Assembly (NCBI GenBank): GCA_035578175.1
Contig: JAQMRL010000006.1
Span: forward strand, 63,218,501-63,282,500
Origin: Catonia carolina
Lineage: Eukaryota > Arthropoda > Insecta > Hemiptera > Achilidae
Reading direction: 5' to 3'
Length of the DNA: 64,000 nucleotides
In this document: piece by piece, positions 1-11,425 of the stretch
Numbering within the stretch: the stretch's first letter is position 1
Layout: each line of letters opens with the position of its first letter
Program-made: the position numbers and the translations under genes
The notes under the pieces: generated by a model
What the model was told of the DNA's origin: nothing
What the model saw: the letters and a program-made list of their open reading frames with translations, nothing else
The model's database searches: none

Positions 1-240
1 ACCTATATTTAATCATGAGTGAATGACACAAAATGAAAATTTACCTCTGATTTAAAATTACGGAAAATTTCTAATAAACCCAAACTTTGCCTTTGTGGGG
101 AAAATACTTGAAATAAAAGTTGTAGGGCGCAATCTTACAAAAACTATTTTAACCGCGAGAGCACAGCCTCAAATTTCAGTAGACTTGGCACTTACTCTAT
201 TTTGTAAAGCATAAAAAATTTTTGGAGCCGCGTTTTTACG
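1..240 (-). mobile_element. M1 element, partial at window edge
   Basis: Matches the body of 30063-30951 (ATCATGAGTGAATGACACAA..AAAATGAAAAT; GGCACTTACTCTATTTTGTA). Cut by the window start; diverged. Confidence 0.6.
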
Positions 241-261
241 TATAGTGACGTTTAACAATTA

Positions 262-655
262 CACCAGCGGTTTCAAAACTTTATCCGTAAGGAGTTGAAA
301 AGGGTGTTCAACTCTTAAATCAATTTTTTCAGTTTTTATCAGACAGACGAGCTAGATGGCTGAAACTCGGTGAAGATGTTATGTATAGTGTATCTAAAAA
401 AATTACCATATAACTATTACGAATTGTACTCGTAAATGGTTGAACACGATGTTCAACTTATAAAACAATATATTTTGTTTAAGTTCCGGGCGAGGTGGAT
501 GGCTGAAACTCGGGGAGGTGTCCGAATATTAATATCAGATTTTTTCCAAATCAGAAAATTTTACTTTTGATCTATTATAACACAGATTTAAAAATTATTG
601 AAATAAAAACAAAATTATACCCGGGTGAAGCCGGGACGGGAACCTAGTTCTATAT
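262..655 (+). repeat. P repeat
   Basis: GATGGCTGAAACTCGG occurs twice (355, 497) inside. The end ACCCGGGTGAAGCCGGGACG..CCTAGTT resembles ends of interspersed repeats with an ACCCGGG..GCCGGG palindrome. An inverted, diverged copy is at 10992-11345. Confidence 0.6.
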
Positions 656-729
656 AAATTGATAGCTTGTAACACACTGAACGATGTGTTATGATAATAA
701 CAAAATAGAACTAAATTAAAAGAATCTAG

Positions 730-909
730 GTCGCTTCCGTAGCGTTAGTGGTTAACGTAGTAGCCTACTACGCGGAGGTTCCGGGTTCGATTCCCGGCTA
801 GGATCTAGAAATTTTCACAAGTCAAAACCCATTGTCCCAGTTGCATAACCCACCGTAGTCACTAATGACCGGGCTGTTGATGTGACTTAAAATAAATTAA
901 AAAAAAAAC
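730..909 (+). mobile_element. SINE A, full
   Basis: tRNA-like head (CCGTAGCGTTAGTGGTTAAC as box A region, GGTTCGATTCCCGG as box B), family body (CACTAATGACCGGGCTGTTG) and an A-rich tail. Confidence 0.85.
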
Positions 910-1660
910 AATCTAAACATCGGTTCGGATAAACGAGATCTGGTTAAACGAGAAATGACGGTTTTTTTGTTTTTGATAAAATGTTTAAAGTAGTACATCA
1001 GATTTGGTTACTAAGTTGCAGAAAATTGGAAAACGTTCAAGATCCTCGGACAATTTAAATTAATTCTCTCCTCTTGAAAAGTCGCCTATTAAAATGTAGA
1101 TTAATTGTCTAATTAAACTAGATAAACGGTATGACTGCAATTAGGAGAAAAAATTAAATTGTAATTTATACAAATTATGAACGCATGTTACATAATAACG
1201 CTTGGTTTCAACCATAGTTAGTTAGTTCGTTGAATAGGTCAAGTTCATCTGATGAGAGATTCTTTCATCTCGAGTGCAGTTCAGTTTTAATAAAGAGTAG
1301 AAGGTAACGATAACATCTTTTGTCTGTTATTCAAAAATGCATCTATGCTCCAATAATTTATCAATGTAATGCAATAAATGCATTTCTTAGAAATAACAGT
1401 TATTGTATCCACGTTTTGTTCTTCTCTACGGGATTATTGCCAACATGTCAAGGGTGAATACACTGAAATTTTCTGTTAAAATTCTTTTGAAATTTTTTTG
1501 AAACTAATTACCATTGCTTCTAGAACGCATTTGGTGTTTGGTTCTTTATAAAGTTGAAGGTCTCTAATTTTTTTTTAACAAAATTTCCTCGACTCCGGTT
1601 ATTGTGAACCTCTGGGAACCGTCGTGTTTAGGTTAATATAACAAAAGTCTTTGTTGTTTG
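910..1660. other. No gene seen
   Basis: AT-rich sequence without a usable frame, TIR or repeat match that I could find. Confidence 0.6.
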
Positions 1661-2229
1661 TTGTTTAGGTCATCAGCCGAAATGCTGGTTTGAACCTTTA
1701 GAGGTTTTACTGAATAAAACGAGTAGTGATGTGTTTTACAATTTCCTACCTCACCGTGTTGAAAAGTATGCTTATCAGCATATTAAGCCCTTTGAAAAGA
1801 ACTTATTTTCCACCCTGGAAATGACACCTTCACTTCGATAACCACAGGGTCTGGCTGTGTAATGTAATTCATTGCTCTCAGAGGAAATAACTCTTGATTA
1901 GTGTCTTTTACATCTCTACCTCTTCTGTTCTTAAATTATTCAGTCATTTAGTTAGCTGACCATGTGATTTTTTTTTGTTTTACGTCTGACTGTTTTGCAA
2001 TTGCTGCTAATGCAGACGATGAGAAGGATGATACATGAAGATTACTGATTAAAAAATGCCAGACCTGACCAGGAGTCGAACCCGGGACCCCGGCGTAGAA
2101 GCCAGTTGCGCTAAACACTACGCCAACAGGCCGGCCATGTGATGTAAAACATTTTTTTTTTTTTTGTAGCCCTGTAACTAACAGATTGAGTGCTAATAAT
2201 GGAACACTCCAGCTGTCTGGTACGGGCAG
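1661..2229 (+). repeat. R1 repeat, interrupted by a SINE
   Basis: Starts GTTTAGGTCATCAGCCGAAA and ends ACACTCCAGCTGTCTGGTAC. Split by a - strand SINE at 1969-2134 with the target duplication CCATGTGAT. R1 is an interspersed ~390-bp family of unknown class with no coding capacity. Confidence 0.8.
1969..2134 (-). mobile_element. SINE B, full, with 9-bp target duplication
   Basis: On the - strand: tRNA-like head (GGCGTAGTGTTTAGCGCAAC, box B GGTTCGACTCC), body with GGTCTGGCATTTTTT, and an A-rich tail. Flanked by CCATGTGAT (1960-1968 and 2135-2143). Confidence 0.85.
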
Positions 2230-2385
2230 AACAAAAGTTACTATAACCGAAAAGTATTTTTGTTATAAAAATGGTGTTATATAACAAAGTTCAAACTTTA
2301 GTTTAAAAGTAGACTGTTATAATAAAACACAAATTAGATTATTTAACAAAGAACTTTTTTTAATTTTGTGCCCTATAGGAAAAAT

Positions 2386-2462
2386 GTATAGGGAAGGAAA
2401 GTGTATTGTTTACATATCGATTTTTCAAAATTTAGTTTTTACCGGAAATACATGTTTTCAAG
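2386..2462 (+). mobile_element. M1 head fragment
   Basis: GGGAAGGAAAGTGTATTGTT..CGATTTTTCAAAATTTAG matches the post-terminal segment of M1 elements at 39022 and 61920. The remainder is absent. Confidence 0.5.
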
Positions 2463-4157
2463 TTGTGTAATAATTCGTTGAATTTTATTTTACTTCTGCC
2501 TAATCGAATTGGTCAATTTTAGATCGCAATAAGTAACATAATGTCGAATATATTTCTAAATAACAAAATTTTTTTACGAGATGAATTGTGAAGATCGGTT
2601 GAAATTTGGGCTTTGAAAATTTGCAATGTTTCTATTTCTGTGATAAAGATAGATAAAGTATGGATGGTAATTTTATTGAAGGACTGATGTTAAATTAAAA
2701 CAAGAGTGTATTGTTAAAGCGACGCCGGCGTTTATATGTGATTTATCGAGTCTGATTTTAGAGGTGTTGTATGTAGGTTAGGAGGTATAAAGTGAACGGG
2801 TGGCGCTCTACGATGGGTGGTTGGATTTTATTTGTGGAGGGGAAATTGGGCATGGGCACCAGGCAATCTTATTCCTCTCTATACTACCAAGAGTAGAACC
2901 TAACCTCTCTTGAGACTAGACTTGAGAAAAAGAGATCCTCTGTTACTCTCTTACGCTGCAACCACACTGCTGTATTTTTTTTTTTTTTTTTTAGTTCCTT
3001 TTATCTTTTGATTTTTTCGTGCCAGACTTTGTATAAGTGCTTTGGACCTTTGTTTTGTAGTTTTATTTTTACGTATTTTAGATTCTGTTTTTACTGAAAA
3101 TAATTTCGTTACCGCATAAAAATCAATTTATATTTACATTAAGTCATGTTGTCAAAGGAAATTGATTGCGCATAAAATTTTAGTGAAAAATTTTCTTCAT
3201 GAATATATTAATTCTATTGGGGTTTATTATTCAGTTAACTTCTGTTTTAAATTTTTAGAGTTACTTCAATAAATAAACCAAATTGGATGCATTCGTGGCG
3301 TAGTGGTAAAGTCCTAGGCCCGAGTTCGATTCCTGGCCAGTCTGGAAAATTTAATATTTTTGTATACAAAAAAATCCCTTGTAACGTAGTACACATAAAC
3401 TAAAGAAATTTTTTAATTGGTGGATCATTCTGTTTAGATTTATTAAAATCTGAAATTACCTTAGTGGGATTTAAATGATTACTTGACAGAAAAACTGAAG
3501 AAACAAAGTTCAATTACTTAATAGGTTTCGATCCAATCCAGTGTTATGTTCTGGAGATTCCAATGTATGTATCAAAAAATTATAAGTATATTGTATGTCG
3601 CGAGAAGAAAACTGTCTTAAGTCAAAAAAATTGTTTTATTCTATAGTAATAAAGTAAATATAGAGTAGTATCTTTCATGAAAAGTGTATGAAAATAATTT
3701 ACTAAATTCACCACCAGTGGACATACCCTATATCTTCTTTTCTACTTGTTTTGTCTTTCGTTATTGTCGGTGAAAAGTGTATGTATCAGTTTAAGTTGAC
3801 TCACTTTTGTCTGGAAATTGTTGTAGGTTTTTTGTTTTATCTTAGTAGTAAAGGGTATTATTTAGACTTAGTACTGTTTTATTCAGAATGTTGTGGTCAT
3901 TTGAGATTTATGACTAATGGGTAACAGGGGATTATTTTGAGTTGCATCACTATTCTTTGGAAAGTAGGTTAATTTATTTATATTGTTTTTAAAGTGTTGA
4001 ATTTTGTTTTTACTACACTTTTCTTCTAAAATACAGTCTAGAAATTTTGATTTATTTTGTATTGTTATTTAAAAATTATTTGTAAAAAATTATAGCAATA
4101 TTCAGTATTTAGTATAATAGTCAATACATTTGAAAATGCAGGAAGGAAAAGAAATTA
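2463..4157. other. No gene seen apart from one SINE head
   Basis: AT-rich. A slightly G-rich patch at 2715-2960 has no frame. Contains the 3292-3352 tRNA-like fragment and long T-runs (2976-2993). Confidence 0.6.
3292..3352 (+). mobile_element. tRNA-like SINE head fragment
   Basis: TTCGTGGCGTAGTGGTAAAG and GAGTTCGATTCCTGG (boxes A and B), then GTCTGGAAAATTT. Short; most of the body is missing. Confidence 0.6.
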
Positions 4158-4665
4158 CGTGGGTGTATTGAAAAGTAATGCCTCCATTGCTATAACTATT
4201 ATAATGGTGGGCGAGACACAGTCTCAAAAGTGATTAGTCATGTACTGGAACTCATCGTATACAAGTCACCCTAGTAGTGATTCACAGCTACAACTGAAAA
4301 ATTCAAAACAATGCCATCTGCTGGAAAAGTCATAATTACCGTTTTCTGGGATTGTGATTGTATCATTCTTATGGAGTTTTTGGAACGTGGCTGTACTGTC
4401 AACTCTGAACAATATTTTTCTACCCTATCAAATCTGAAGCGACACCTGCGTAGGGATCGTCCAGACAAAGAGCCAATTCTGCATCTTGACAACGTTTGTC
4501 CTCACATAAGTCTGAAAACATGTACAGCACTAGAGAATCTTGAGTTTCAAGACATTTTATATCATCCATACCTTATAGCCCAGATATTTTACCCTGTGAC
4601 TTTTTACTCTTTCCAAACCTTAAGGAACATCTCAAGTGCATGCGTTTCTCTTTGAATTCAATAAC
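4158..4665 (+). mobile_element. Degraded mariner fragment
   Basis: Left terminus GGGTGTATTGAAAAGTAATG (from 4161), then a jump into the transposase core: FKTMPSAGKVIITVFWDCDC, FLERGCTVNSEQYFSTLSNL and ILHLDNVCPH, where the catalytic HDN is degraded to LDN. The frame then decays through the PYSPDLAP region. The HTH half is deleted and the right end was not found. Non-functional. Confidence 0.8.
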
Positions 4666-4667
4666 CT

Positions 4668-4825
4668 TCGTACACGGTAGTTAACTACACAGAGATCAGA
4701 GATTTGATTTTGTAGCTAGAATCTGGAAATTATAACATGTCAAAACCCACCGTCATAGTTACATAACTTATCGTAGTCCCTAATAGCCGAGCTCTTGGTG
4801 CAACTTAAAATAAAACTAAAAAACT
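4668..4825 (+). mobile_element. SINE A, degraded head
   Basis: Body ATCTGGAAATTATAACATGT..CCACCGTCATAGTTACATAA and tail AAAATAAAACTAAAAA match the SINE A copy at 730-909; box B is barely recognisable. Confidence 0.7.
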
Positions 4826-4854
4826 ATATTTGATTTCAATCTGCTTCTGTATAC

Positions 4855-5340
4855 CTAAACTATTAAGGTTTTTTTTTTTCTTCGTTCCCACATCAATTTC
4901 ATATTCCTTGACCTGGTGGCTCTCAATCTCTCTGCTACAGCTGCATTCGGCTGTCTTCTCTCTCTGAAAGGCAGTTGGGTTATCCTCTTTTCCCTTAGGA
5001 TGGTCTTCTCTTCTCGTCTCTGGATCATTTCTTCATTTATATTCAAGTTCCTCATGTCTGACATGGCTTCCTGTATCCATTTGTTTTGGATCTTATTCTT
5101 CATTTGGTAGTCAAGGAGCTGTTTAATGAGTCTTGAGTCAGGCAGTCTGCTAAGGTGGCCAAAGAAAGCGACTCTCCTCTTCCTCATTGTGTCCAATATC
5201 GGCTCATTTTCCTTATAAACTATATTGTTGGGGACTATCCACCATTTTCCTTGGACTTGATGCTTGAAATTGATGGCTGTTCTTAATATTCTTCTGTCTA
5301 TCTTTTGAAGTTTGTCCGTGGTTGATTGAGTGTATTTTAG
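4855..5340 (-). pseudogene. LINE reverse-transcriptase protein, C-terminal end
   Basis: One open frame on the - strand from about 5337: DKLQKIDRRILRTAINFKHQ, WWIVPNNIVYKENEPIL, then MRKRRVAFFGHLSRLPDSRL, NKWIQEAMSDMRNLNI and a basic tail. This is the C-terminal region typical of non-LTR retrotransposon ORF2 (R..FFGHL.R....RL). 5'-truncated; the RT domain is not present. Confidence 0.78.
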
Positions 5341-6410
5341 GAATATACTATTTTCGTGTTTTTTTTTTTATTAATACTTTATAAAAGTGATAATCGTATC
5401 TTATCAACTTTGTAAACATATATTAAAGCTTGTTTGTATGTTTGCATAGGTTTTTAATATAAAATGTGTCTGCATAGTAGCTATATATTATATATGTCGT
5501 TTATTAAATCATATCCTCCTCTCTCTGAGTATTTTCTCCCACTCTTTGAATATTATTTTAATCAAAACACTAATTGGTGTAGATGTACTTCTATGAAATT
5601 TATTAATTTAGTATCAATTCATATCTCGTAACCGTTGTTTCTACGTCTTTATATTCTAAAAATATATGTAAATCTATTCAGTGGTTTCATAATCCTAAAA
5701 AAGTTATTTAGTTTTTGTGTGTATGTGTTAGTGTATGTGTGTATATGTGTAAGTTTGTTGTTATTTAATTACTTTTACAGTATTGTTATTAATTAATTTG
5801 TTGTTCCATTGGAAGATCAATGGAATTTTTATTGACAAATAAGAAAAAAGTGCATGCGCAAATACAGTATCTGTGTTTGTCGTGTTTAAATAAATTTCCT
5901 AACCGTCAGTATTTATTTATTTATTTATATATTTTATGTATCATATTTTATTTTTGTTTATGTGTAATATTATTAGTGTTTATAGTTTATAATTTTGGTT
6001 TCAGTAAATATTTGGTAGGTTATTATCAGGTAGTGTGGTGTGGACTATTGAAAATCAAGTTTTAATTCATTGAAACCTACATTTTTTCATTTAAAGTAAC
6101 GAAATCAGATTCTGGGAATTTTTGGCTGTTTCCAAAAGATCTTAGTTAACTACAAGATTCTACCTATTTACATTGACATCTATTAAAAGCGCTAAATTTT
6201 CTCTTTCATTAAATTTAAATAGTATGTAACAGTAAAAAGTAGGGAAATGAAATATTTATTTGTAAATAACATCACTCTGAGTAAAAACAAAGTTTTTGTA
6301 AAATAAGAACAATAAAAACAAAATCTAACTAATGACTGTAAACACTAAATGAAACATTAATAATTTACACATTATTTACAATTTGTTCAGTTTGAAACCG
6401 AAACAGAATG
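5341..6410. other. No gene seen
   Basis: AT-rich; TG-rich patch 5715-5756. The 81-codon frame at 5820-6065 is hydrophobic and AT-biased, with no homologue that I recognise. Confidence 0.6.
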
Positions 6411-6786
6411 TTGTTTAGGTCATCAGGTGAAAGGCTGGTTTGAATCATTAGAAGCTTAACTAAGTAAAACTAGGAGTGAGGTGGTTTACTCTGCCTTCAT
6501 CACTGAGTGGAGAATTATGCTCATCAGCTTGTCTGAAAAGCATTTATGTTCCACTCTGCAAATTATACCTTTACTTCATTCACTACAGGGTCTGGCTGTT
6601 TAATGAAATACATTACTTTTAGAGGAGATAACTTTGACAAGTGTCTTTTACACCTCTACCTCTTCTGTTCTTAAATGCTTAAGTTATTTAATTGGCTGAC
6701 CATGTGATGAACTTAATTTTTTGTAGCCCTGGAACTAAGAGATTGAGTGCAAATAATTTAACACTCCACCTGTCTGTTATGGGCAA
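6411..6786 (+). repeat. R1 repeat, near full length
   Basis: GTTTAGGTCATCAGGTGAAA to CTCCACCTGTCTGTTATGGG. Co-linear with the copies at 15669 and 16343; somewhat diverged. Confidence 0.8.
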
Positions 6787-7161
6787 CTAGTAAGTGTATA
6801 GTAGTTTATTAGTTGTGTTACTGGTTATTTTATTAAATATTTTTTGCAGTGTCATTTTCACTACTTGGTTAAATAATTTTAATAACCATGATTAATTGGT
6901 TTCAAGTTGAAAATTAATTTTACAATTAAACATAAATGTATTCTGTATTTACCGTTTTTCAGTATCATTGTTCTTTTCATTGCCCATAAGTTTTCGTCTG
7001 TGAATGTTTCTGAACATTTTCTCGTACACTGTTAGGAACCTGTAACCATTGAATAAATATTCTGAGTATTATTCATGAAGTAGGTATGATAAAGAGTATA
7101 GTAGAGTGGTTCATTATGGGTGTGGAATTAACATAGAAGAGCTGAGTGTATCATAAAAGTG

Positions 7162-7256
7162 CCTGACCGTATGATAAGAAACAGAACTATTTTTTTGGAG
7201 CTCGAACTTACAAATTGAGTGTAAATAATTTAACACTTTACCTGCCTATTATGGGT
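7162..7256 (+). repeat. R1 repeat, 3' part
   Basis: CCTGACCGTATGATAAGAAA..TGAGTGTAAATAATTTAACA..CTATTATGGG matches the last quarter of R1. Confidence 0.65.
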
Positions 7257-7569
7257 AAATTTAAATAGATGTTTGTGTTAAATAGGTAATTCTTGTAGTT
7301 AATCTAGTATGATCTTTTTAAAATAGTTAAAAATGTCTAGAATCTGATATCATTACCTCATGAAAAATGGTGGCTCCAATTTAAAATAAAAGACTTTCCA
7401 TCATTCATGTTTAGTTCCTTCAAAATAATGATGTGAGAAAAATTACTCCTGTATTAAAACTGAAAGTAAGCCATAGAGCTCTCCTCTTCAGTTCTATAGA
7501 GTTGGTGTTCTTTATTACCAGAAGCTTTTGTCAGTTTTGGTCGTGCCAAACTCTTTTAATAGAAGATAA

Positions 7570-7700
7570 TGATCCCTAAGAATGCCTTGGAATAACTGGA
7601 AAGCTGGTAGGAGAAACTGGACAAAGCGAACAATGGAGATGATCACAAAATAAAGACTAAAATTTTACAATCAATTTTATAGAACAGATGACAAACAGTT
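7570..7700 (+). repeat. Degraded LINE tail-like segment
   Basis: AAGACTAAAATTTTACAATC..ATAGAACAGATGACAAACAG matches segments near 17490 and on the opposite strand near 26700. Translation resembles the RLKFY...YR.D. region of LINE C-termini. Confidence 0.45.
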
Positions 7701-7895
7701 TACAAAACACATTTAGGACACAAAATAATGAACCTAAGGTGGGTGGGATCTTTAAGTGATTTCAAAAAATTAAAGTATATTGGAATAAACAAAAAAATTT
7801 AATGTATTTCAAATTAAGTACTGTTACTGAGTTTTAAGAGTTTCCGCGATGAACAAAGTAAATAGCTTACAGTTAAAGAACACCAAGAGTGTGAA

Positions 7896-8411
7896 ATGCA
7901 AAAAGAGTTTCCAAAAATATCTTATATTTAACGTAACATGTCCCTAAATGACGGAACAAATTCTTAGTTATTTTAAAACTGCTATTGAAAACTCTTACGT
8001 AGTTTGCCAATTTCATGAATTTGCAGATATTACGAGAGTAGTTTATTGCAATAGATTTTTTGGGATGCAAAAAGAGCTTCCAGGAATATTTAATGTTACT
8101 TAACATAGTCTAATATGCCCCTAAATGGCCAAAAAAATTCTTAGTTATTTTAAAAACCACTATTGAAAATTCTTAGTAGTTTGCCAATTTCATGAATTCA
8201 CAGATGTTTTTAAGAGTAGGGTGTTGAATTAGGTTTGTTGGGATGCAAAAGGAGCTTCCAGAAATATCTGATGTTACATAACATGCCTCTAACTGACAGA
8301 AAAAAATTCTTAGTTATTTTAAAACCGCTATTGAAAATTCTTAACTAGTTTGCCAAGTTCATGAATGAATTTCGCTGATATTAAAAGAGTAGTTTATTGT
8401 ATTAGTTTTTT
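7896..8411 (+). repeat. Tandem array, three ~170-bp units
   Basis: Units start with ATGCAAAAAGAG or ATGCAAAAGGAG at 7896, 8065 and 8243 (169, 178, ~169 bp). Each contains TTCTTAGTTATTTTAAAA, AGTTTGCCAA and GAGTAG-TTATTG-like blocks. The unit head (GCAAAAAGAGCTTCCAGAAA) is the same word found in the LINE-tail-like repeats at 17720, 20870 (inverted) and 26530 (inverted). Confidence 0.85.
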
Positions 8412-10438
8412 TGATGATGATAATGAAATATGCAGTGTGTGATGTTCTATGCAAATATTCTTGTATAGGTGAACGCTCAGTGTTCATGGAGAGACGTTGT
8501 TACTTGTGTATATTGGCTCAAGTTCTAAGCTCTCTCTCTATATAGGTTACCTAGTATGCTTTGTCTTTACTTTAGACTAGCTCTTCCTTTTTGGAACCCA
8601 ATATATGTTTCAGTTTAACTTTGTCTTTTGACTCGTATAGTGCATTTTCATTGTGTGTTTTAAGTAATCGTTATTGATTAATAATATATTGGAATTTTAT
8701 TTCAATGTAGTATTAAAATTATTTTTAATCTGTTGTGAGCTATTTTTAAAAATATCGTGGTAAGGAAAAATTTGAATTTTAGGAGTACATGTGTTTCTTC
8801 GTTACGTTGAATTCCGATGTGACTCATTTAAATACGTATTTTATTTTCGTGTCGTCATTAACGGCGTATCGTTCGTTATTAAACGTCGTAAAACTTATAC
8901 TATAGTTTCAAAGAACTGAATGTTCTTTCTTTCGTTCGTTCTTTCTTGAAAATTTTTTTTGGCAACGTTTATTTTTATACATCCAAGTGCTTTTTGGTTG
9001 GTCATGGCCATCGTTTTATCTTTTTCTCTCTTGTTATTTTAACATTACCTCCAATTCGACAATTTTGAATCGTTTCTCCTTTTTATATACTGGTTATTTT
9101 AATTTTCTTAGTTTATCCTCAGTTCTTTAATGTTATTCACTACGTTTGTATCTTCATGTTAACATGTATTTTTATAGTGTTTTTTTTAATGGTTAAAAGT
9201 TAATCTGTTGATTGTGGTGCGATTTTTGTAAAAAAAATTTATTAGTTATTATTTTATTAATGTAAAATTTTTACAATAATAAAAAAAATTATTGTGGTTA
9301 TTTAAACGATATATAAAGTGATTTATTATTTTGTTAAAATTTCATATTAATAGAATATAAATGTATTGCTTCATTTTTTTGTTCAATATTGTGTATTTAA
9401 AAATATTCGTTCATTGAATTTTTGAGAATTTTGTTTCAAAATATTTTGTGAAATATTCTTAATATTTTGTTTGAAATTTTTGAGTTTTAATAACGCATTG
9501 TGTGTTGTTAACTATTCGAATAATTTTTTTATGTTGTATTTTTCTGTATTGTAATGTATTTTTATACTTTTATCCAGTCGTAAAAAATATTTTGGGTTCA
9601 AGTTCTCTCATATGTTACTCTTCTATATCGCCTTTGTTATAAATAAACCATTATCATCCAATAAAAAATTTTTTTGTACATGCATCCTTTTGGAATGGAT
9701 GAAATGTATTTTAAAATTGTACAAAGTTTTTCATAATCAGATTTTTTTTAAAGATAAACTTTGTTATATTTAGTGATGAAGATGAATGTTTTTTAACACT
9801 GTTAACAATTATTATTTTAAAAAATTCTATAATATTATAGTGTATTCTGGTGTAAAGCGATCATAACTTCTTTGTTCACTACGAAATGTAAAATTATACT
9901 GTACTTTAGCCCCTTTTATTCATTACTATTTCCCGAAACTGTAGAAATACCGTATTGTGTAAAACTTGCATTTATAAAACTAATTGTGCATTTAACACAT
10001 TTAACACTCTTTGACCAGCCTTTCTGGTCATTCTAAGGAACTATCGCCTACAGGCTCTTTATCGCAGTATTATATCTAATGTTTTGTACTACCATTACTC
10101 CACCATTTACTCACTTGCATAAGTAGATACAGAAATCACTAATGGTTTTGCCATTTGTCAAAGATGAGTCTTTTTCTTTCTGATAAAAGCTAATTGGGCT
10201 GATCTATTACAATAATATTTTCTTTCAAAAAAAAATGCCGCCTCATGAAGGTGATTTTTAGGGTCAGTTATTATTGTTTATGAAGCAGTACATTTATTTT
10301 TTAAATTATTTTTATTAATATATTTTAGCATTCCGTTGCGTAGAAATATATAACTAGTAGTGGTTTTTTTTGGACTTTCGGACATTCCAGTCAATTTATT
10401 TTTTTTATACGTAAAAACATTGTTTTTAAAGTGGTGTA
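8412..10438. other. 5' flank of the predicted GSK-3 first exon
   Basis: Very AT-rich, no coding frame. A patch with more CpG (about 8805-8890: ACGTATTTT, GTCGTCATTAACGGCGTATC) could be near a transcription start, but no core promoter element can be assigned with confidence. Includes the Q-repeat fragment 10110-10262. Confidence 0.4.
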
Positions 10439-10808
10439 ATGGCGCCAATAATTGGTGGCGTAGCCGGTTCTTTGACTTTGACGCACAGTCTGAATAAGAA
10501 ACCGTGTCAGTGGTCACGGTATCAAGCTCAGATTGGCCAACAGTGTTACAAGCCATTCGGTGAGATCAATAACAATGTAAATCATAGTAACAATAGCAGT
10601 AGTTGTAGTAATCTTCACAATATTAGTAACAATAATAGTAAAAATAGTAACGCTAATGTCGAATATGTGTACAGCTCATCGAATACGTACATCGTTAATC
10701 GTGTAAACGTTGTTCATGAAAGTTTTTACGAAACTGGATCACCGCAACGGAGTTCGTCTCCACATGCTTTTCTACATTCGTTTCTGCGAAAATTGAAACA
10801 TTCATTTC
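10439..10808 (+). CDS. sgg: GSK-3 predicted first coding exon, Asn/Ser-rich N-terminus
   Basis: Open frame of 123 codons plus one base, ending at donor GTGAGT (10809). The ATG has purines at -3 and +4 and an in-frame TAA 12 nt upstream, so this is the first Met on this exon. The final C joins GT of the next exon to give Arg, producing ...[15 protein letters not shown], which aligns with SRDGSK/DKDGSK at the same junction in fly and human GSK-3. Residues about 42-68 are Asn/Ser-rich and low complexity. Residues about 99-105 read TGSPQRSSSP, and the end is basic (FLRKLKHSF). The canonical RPRTTSFAE motif with the inhibitory Ser9/Ser21 is absent, so this isoform would not be regulated there by Akt in the usual way. 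I do not recognise the N-terminal sequence itself. Length, phase match and AT-rich surroundings argue for a real exon, but transcript evidence is lacking. Confidence 0.72.
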
Positions 10809-10991
10809 GTGAGTTTATTGGTATATATTTGTGATTTATATTTCATATTCAGTTATTTAATTAATTTATAAAGATGAATTAAAAATAATTGTTTTGTTTT
10901 TAACTTTAAATAAAACTTCCAACGGGTAGTATTCTGTTATCATAACTGTTTCTTTTTCCAATTTATACCATAAGTTGTATTTAAATATATT

Positions 10992-11345
10992 AAACTAGCT
11001 ATACCTGGGTATATAATTGTTGTATTTTAATAATTTTTAAGTTAGGGTTATTAATAAATCAAAAAGATTTTCTGATTTGGAAAAATCTGGTGTGTGTGTG
11101 TGTGTGTGTATAATATATATATTTGGACACCACCAAGTTTCAGCCATCTATCTCACCCGGAATGTAATAAACAAAAAATATTAGGTTTAAGGGCTGAATA
11201 CTGTTTTCAAATCCTTGATGGGTTGATTGCTAAAATGGTAATTTTTTAGGTAACATCTTCGCAGAGTTTCAGTCAGCTAACTTGTCTGGAACTAAGTAAA
11301 TAAAAAATATATTGATTGAATACACTTTTCTACTCAGAGTATGTT
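10992..11345 (-). repeat. P repeat, inverted copy with TG microsatellite
   Basis: GATTTTCTGATTTGGAAAAA..TTTGGACACCACCAAGTTTC..AGCCATCTATCTCACCCGGA matches 262-655 in reverse complement; (TG)n at 11091-11109 is specific to this copy. Confidence 0.6.
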
Positions 11346-11425
11346 AATACTTTATTTTGGTTTAAGAGACCATTACTTTTATTTCAGTCACTTATGGGTA
11401 CATTTTTATCAATCGTAATCCAAGT

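Noticed and set aside
730..909. tRNA gene
   Set aside because: Boxes A and B are tRNA-like, but the sequence continues into a conserved non-tRNA body and A-rich tail shared with copies at 14386, 19148 and 42603, so it is a SINE.
7873..8106. 77-codon - strand ORF
   Set aside because: It lies across the first two units of the tandem array and repeats its own sequence; no start or domain support.
7896..8411. CRISPR-like repeat array
   Set aside because: Units are ~170 bp, contiguous without spacers, diverged, and in a eukaryotic context.
10278..10556. 92-codon ORF on the - strand
   Set aside because: It overlaps the predicted GSK-3 first exon antisense and shows no motif; the + strand frame has a matching splice phase.
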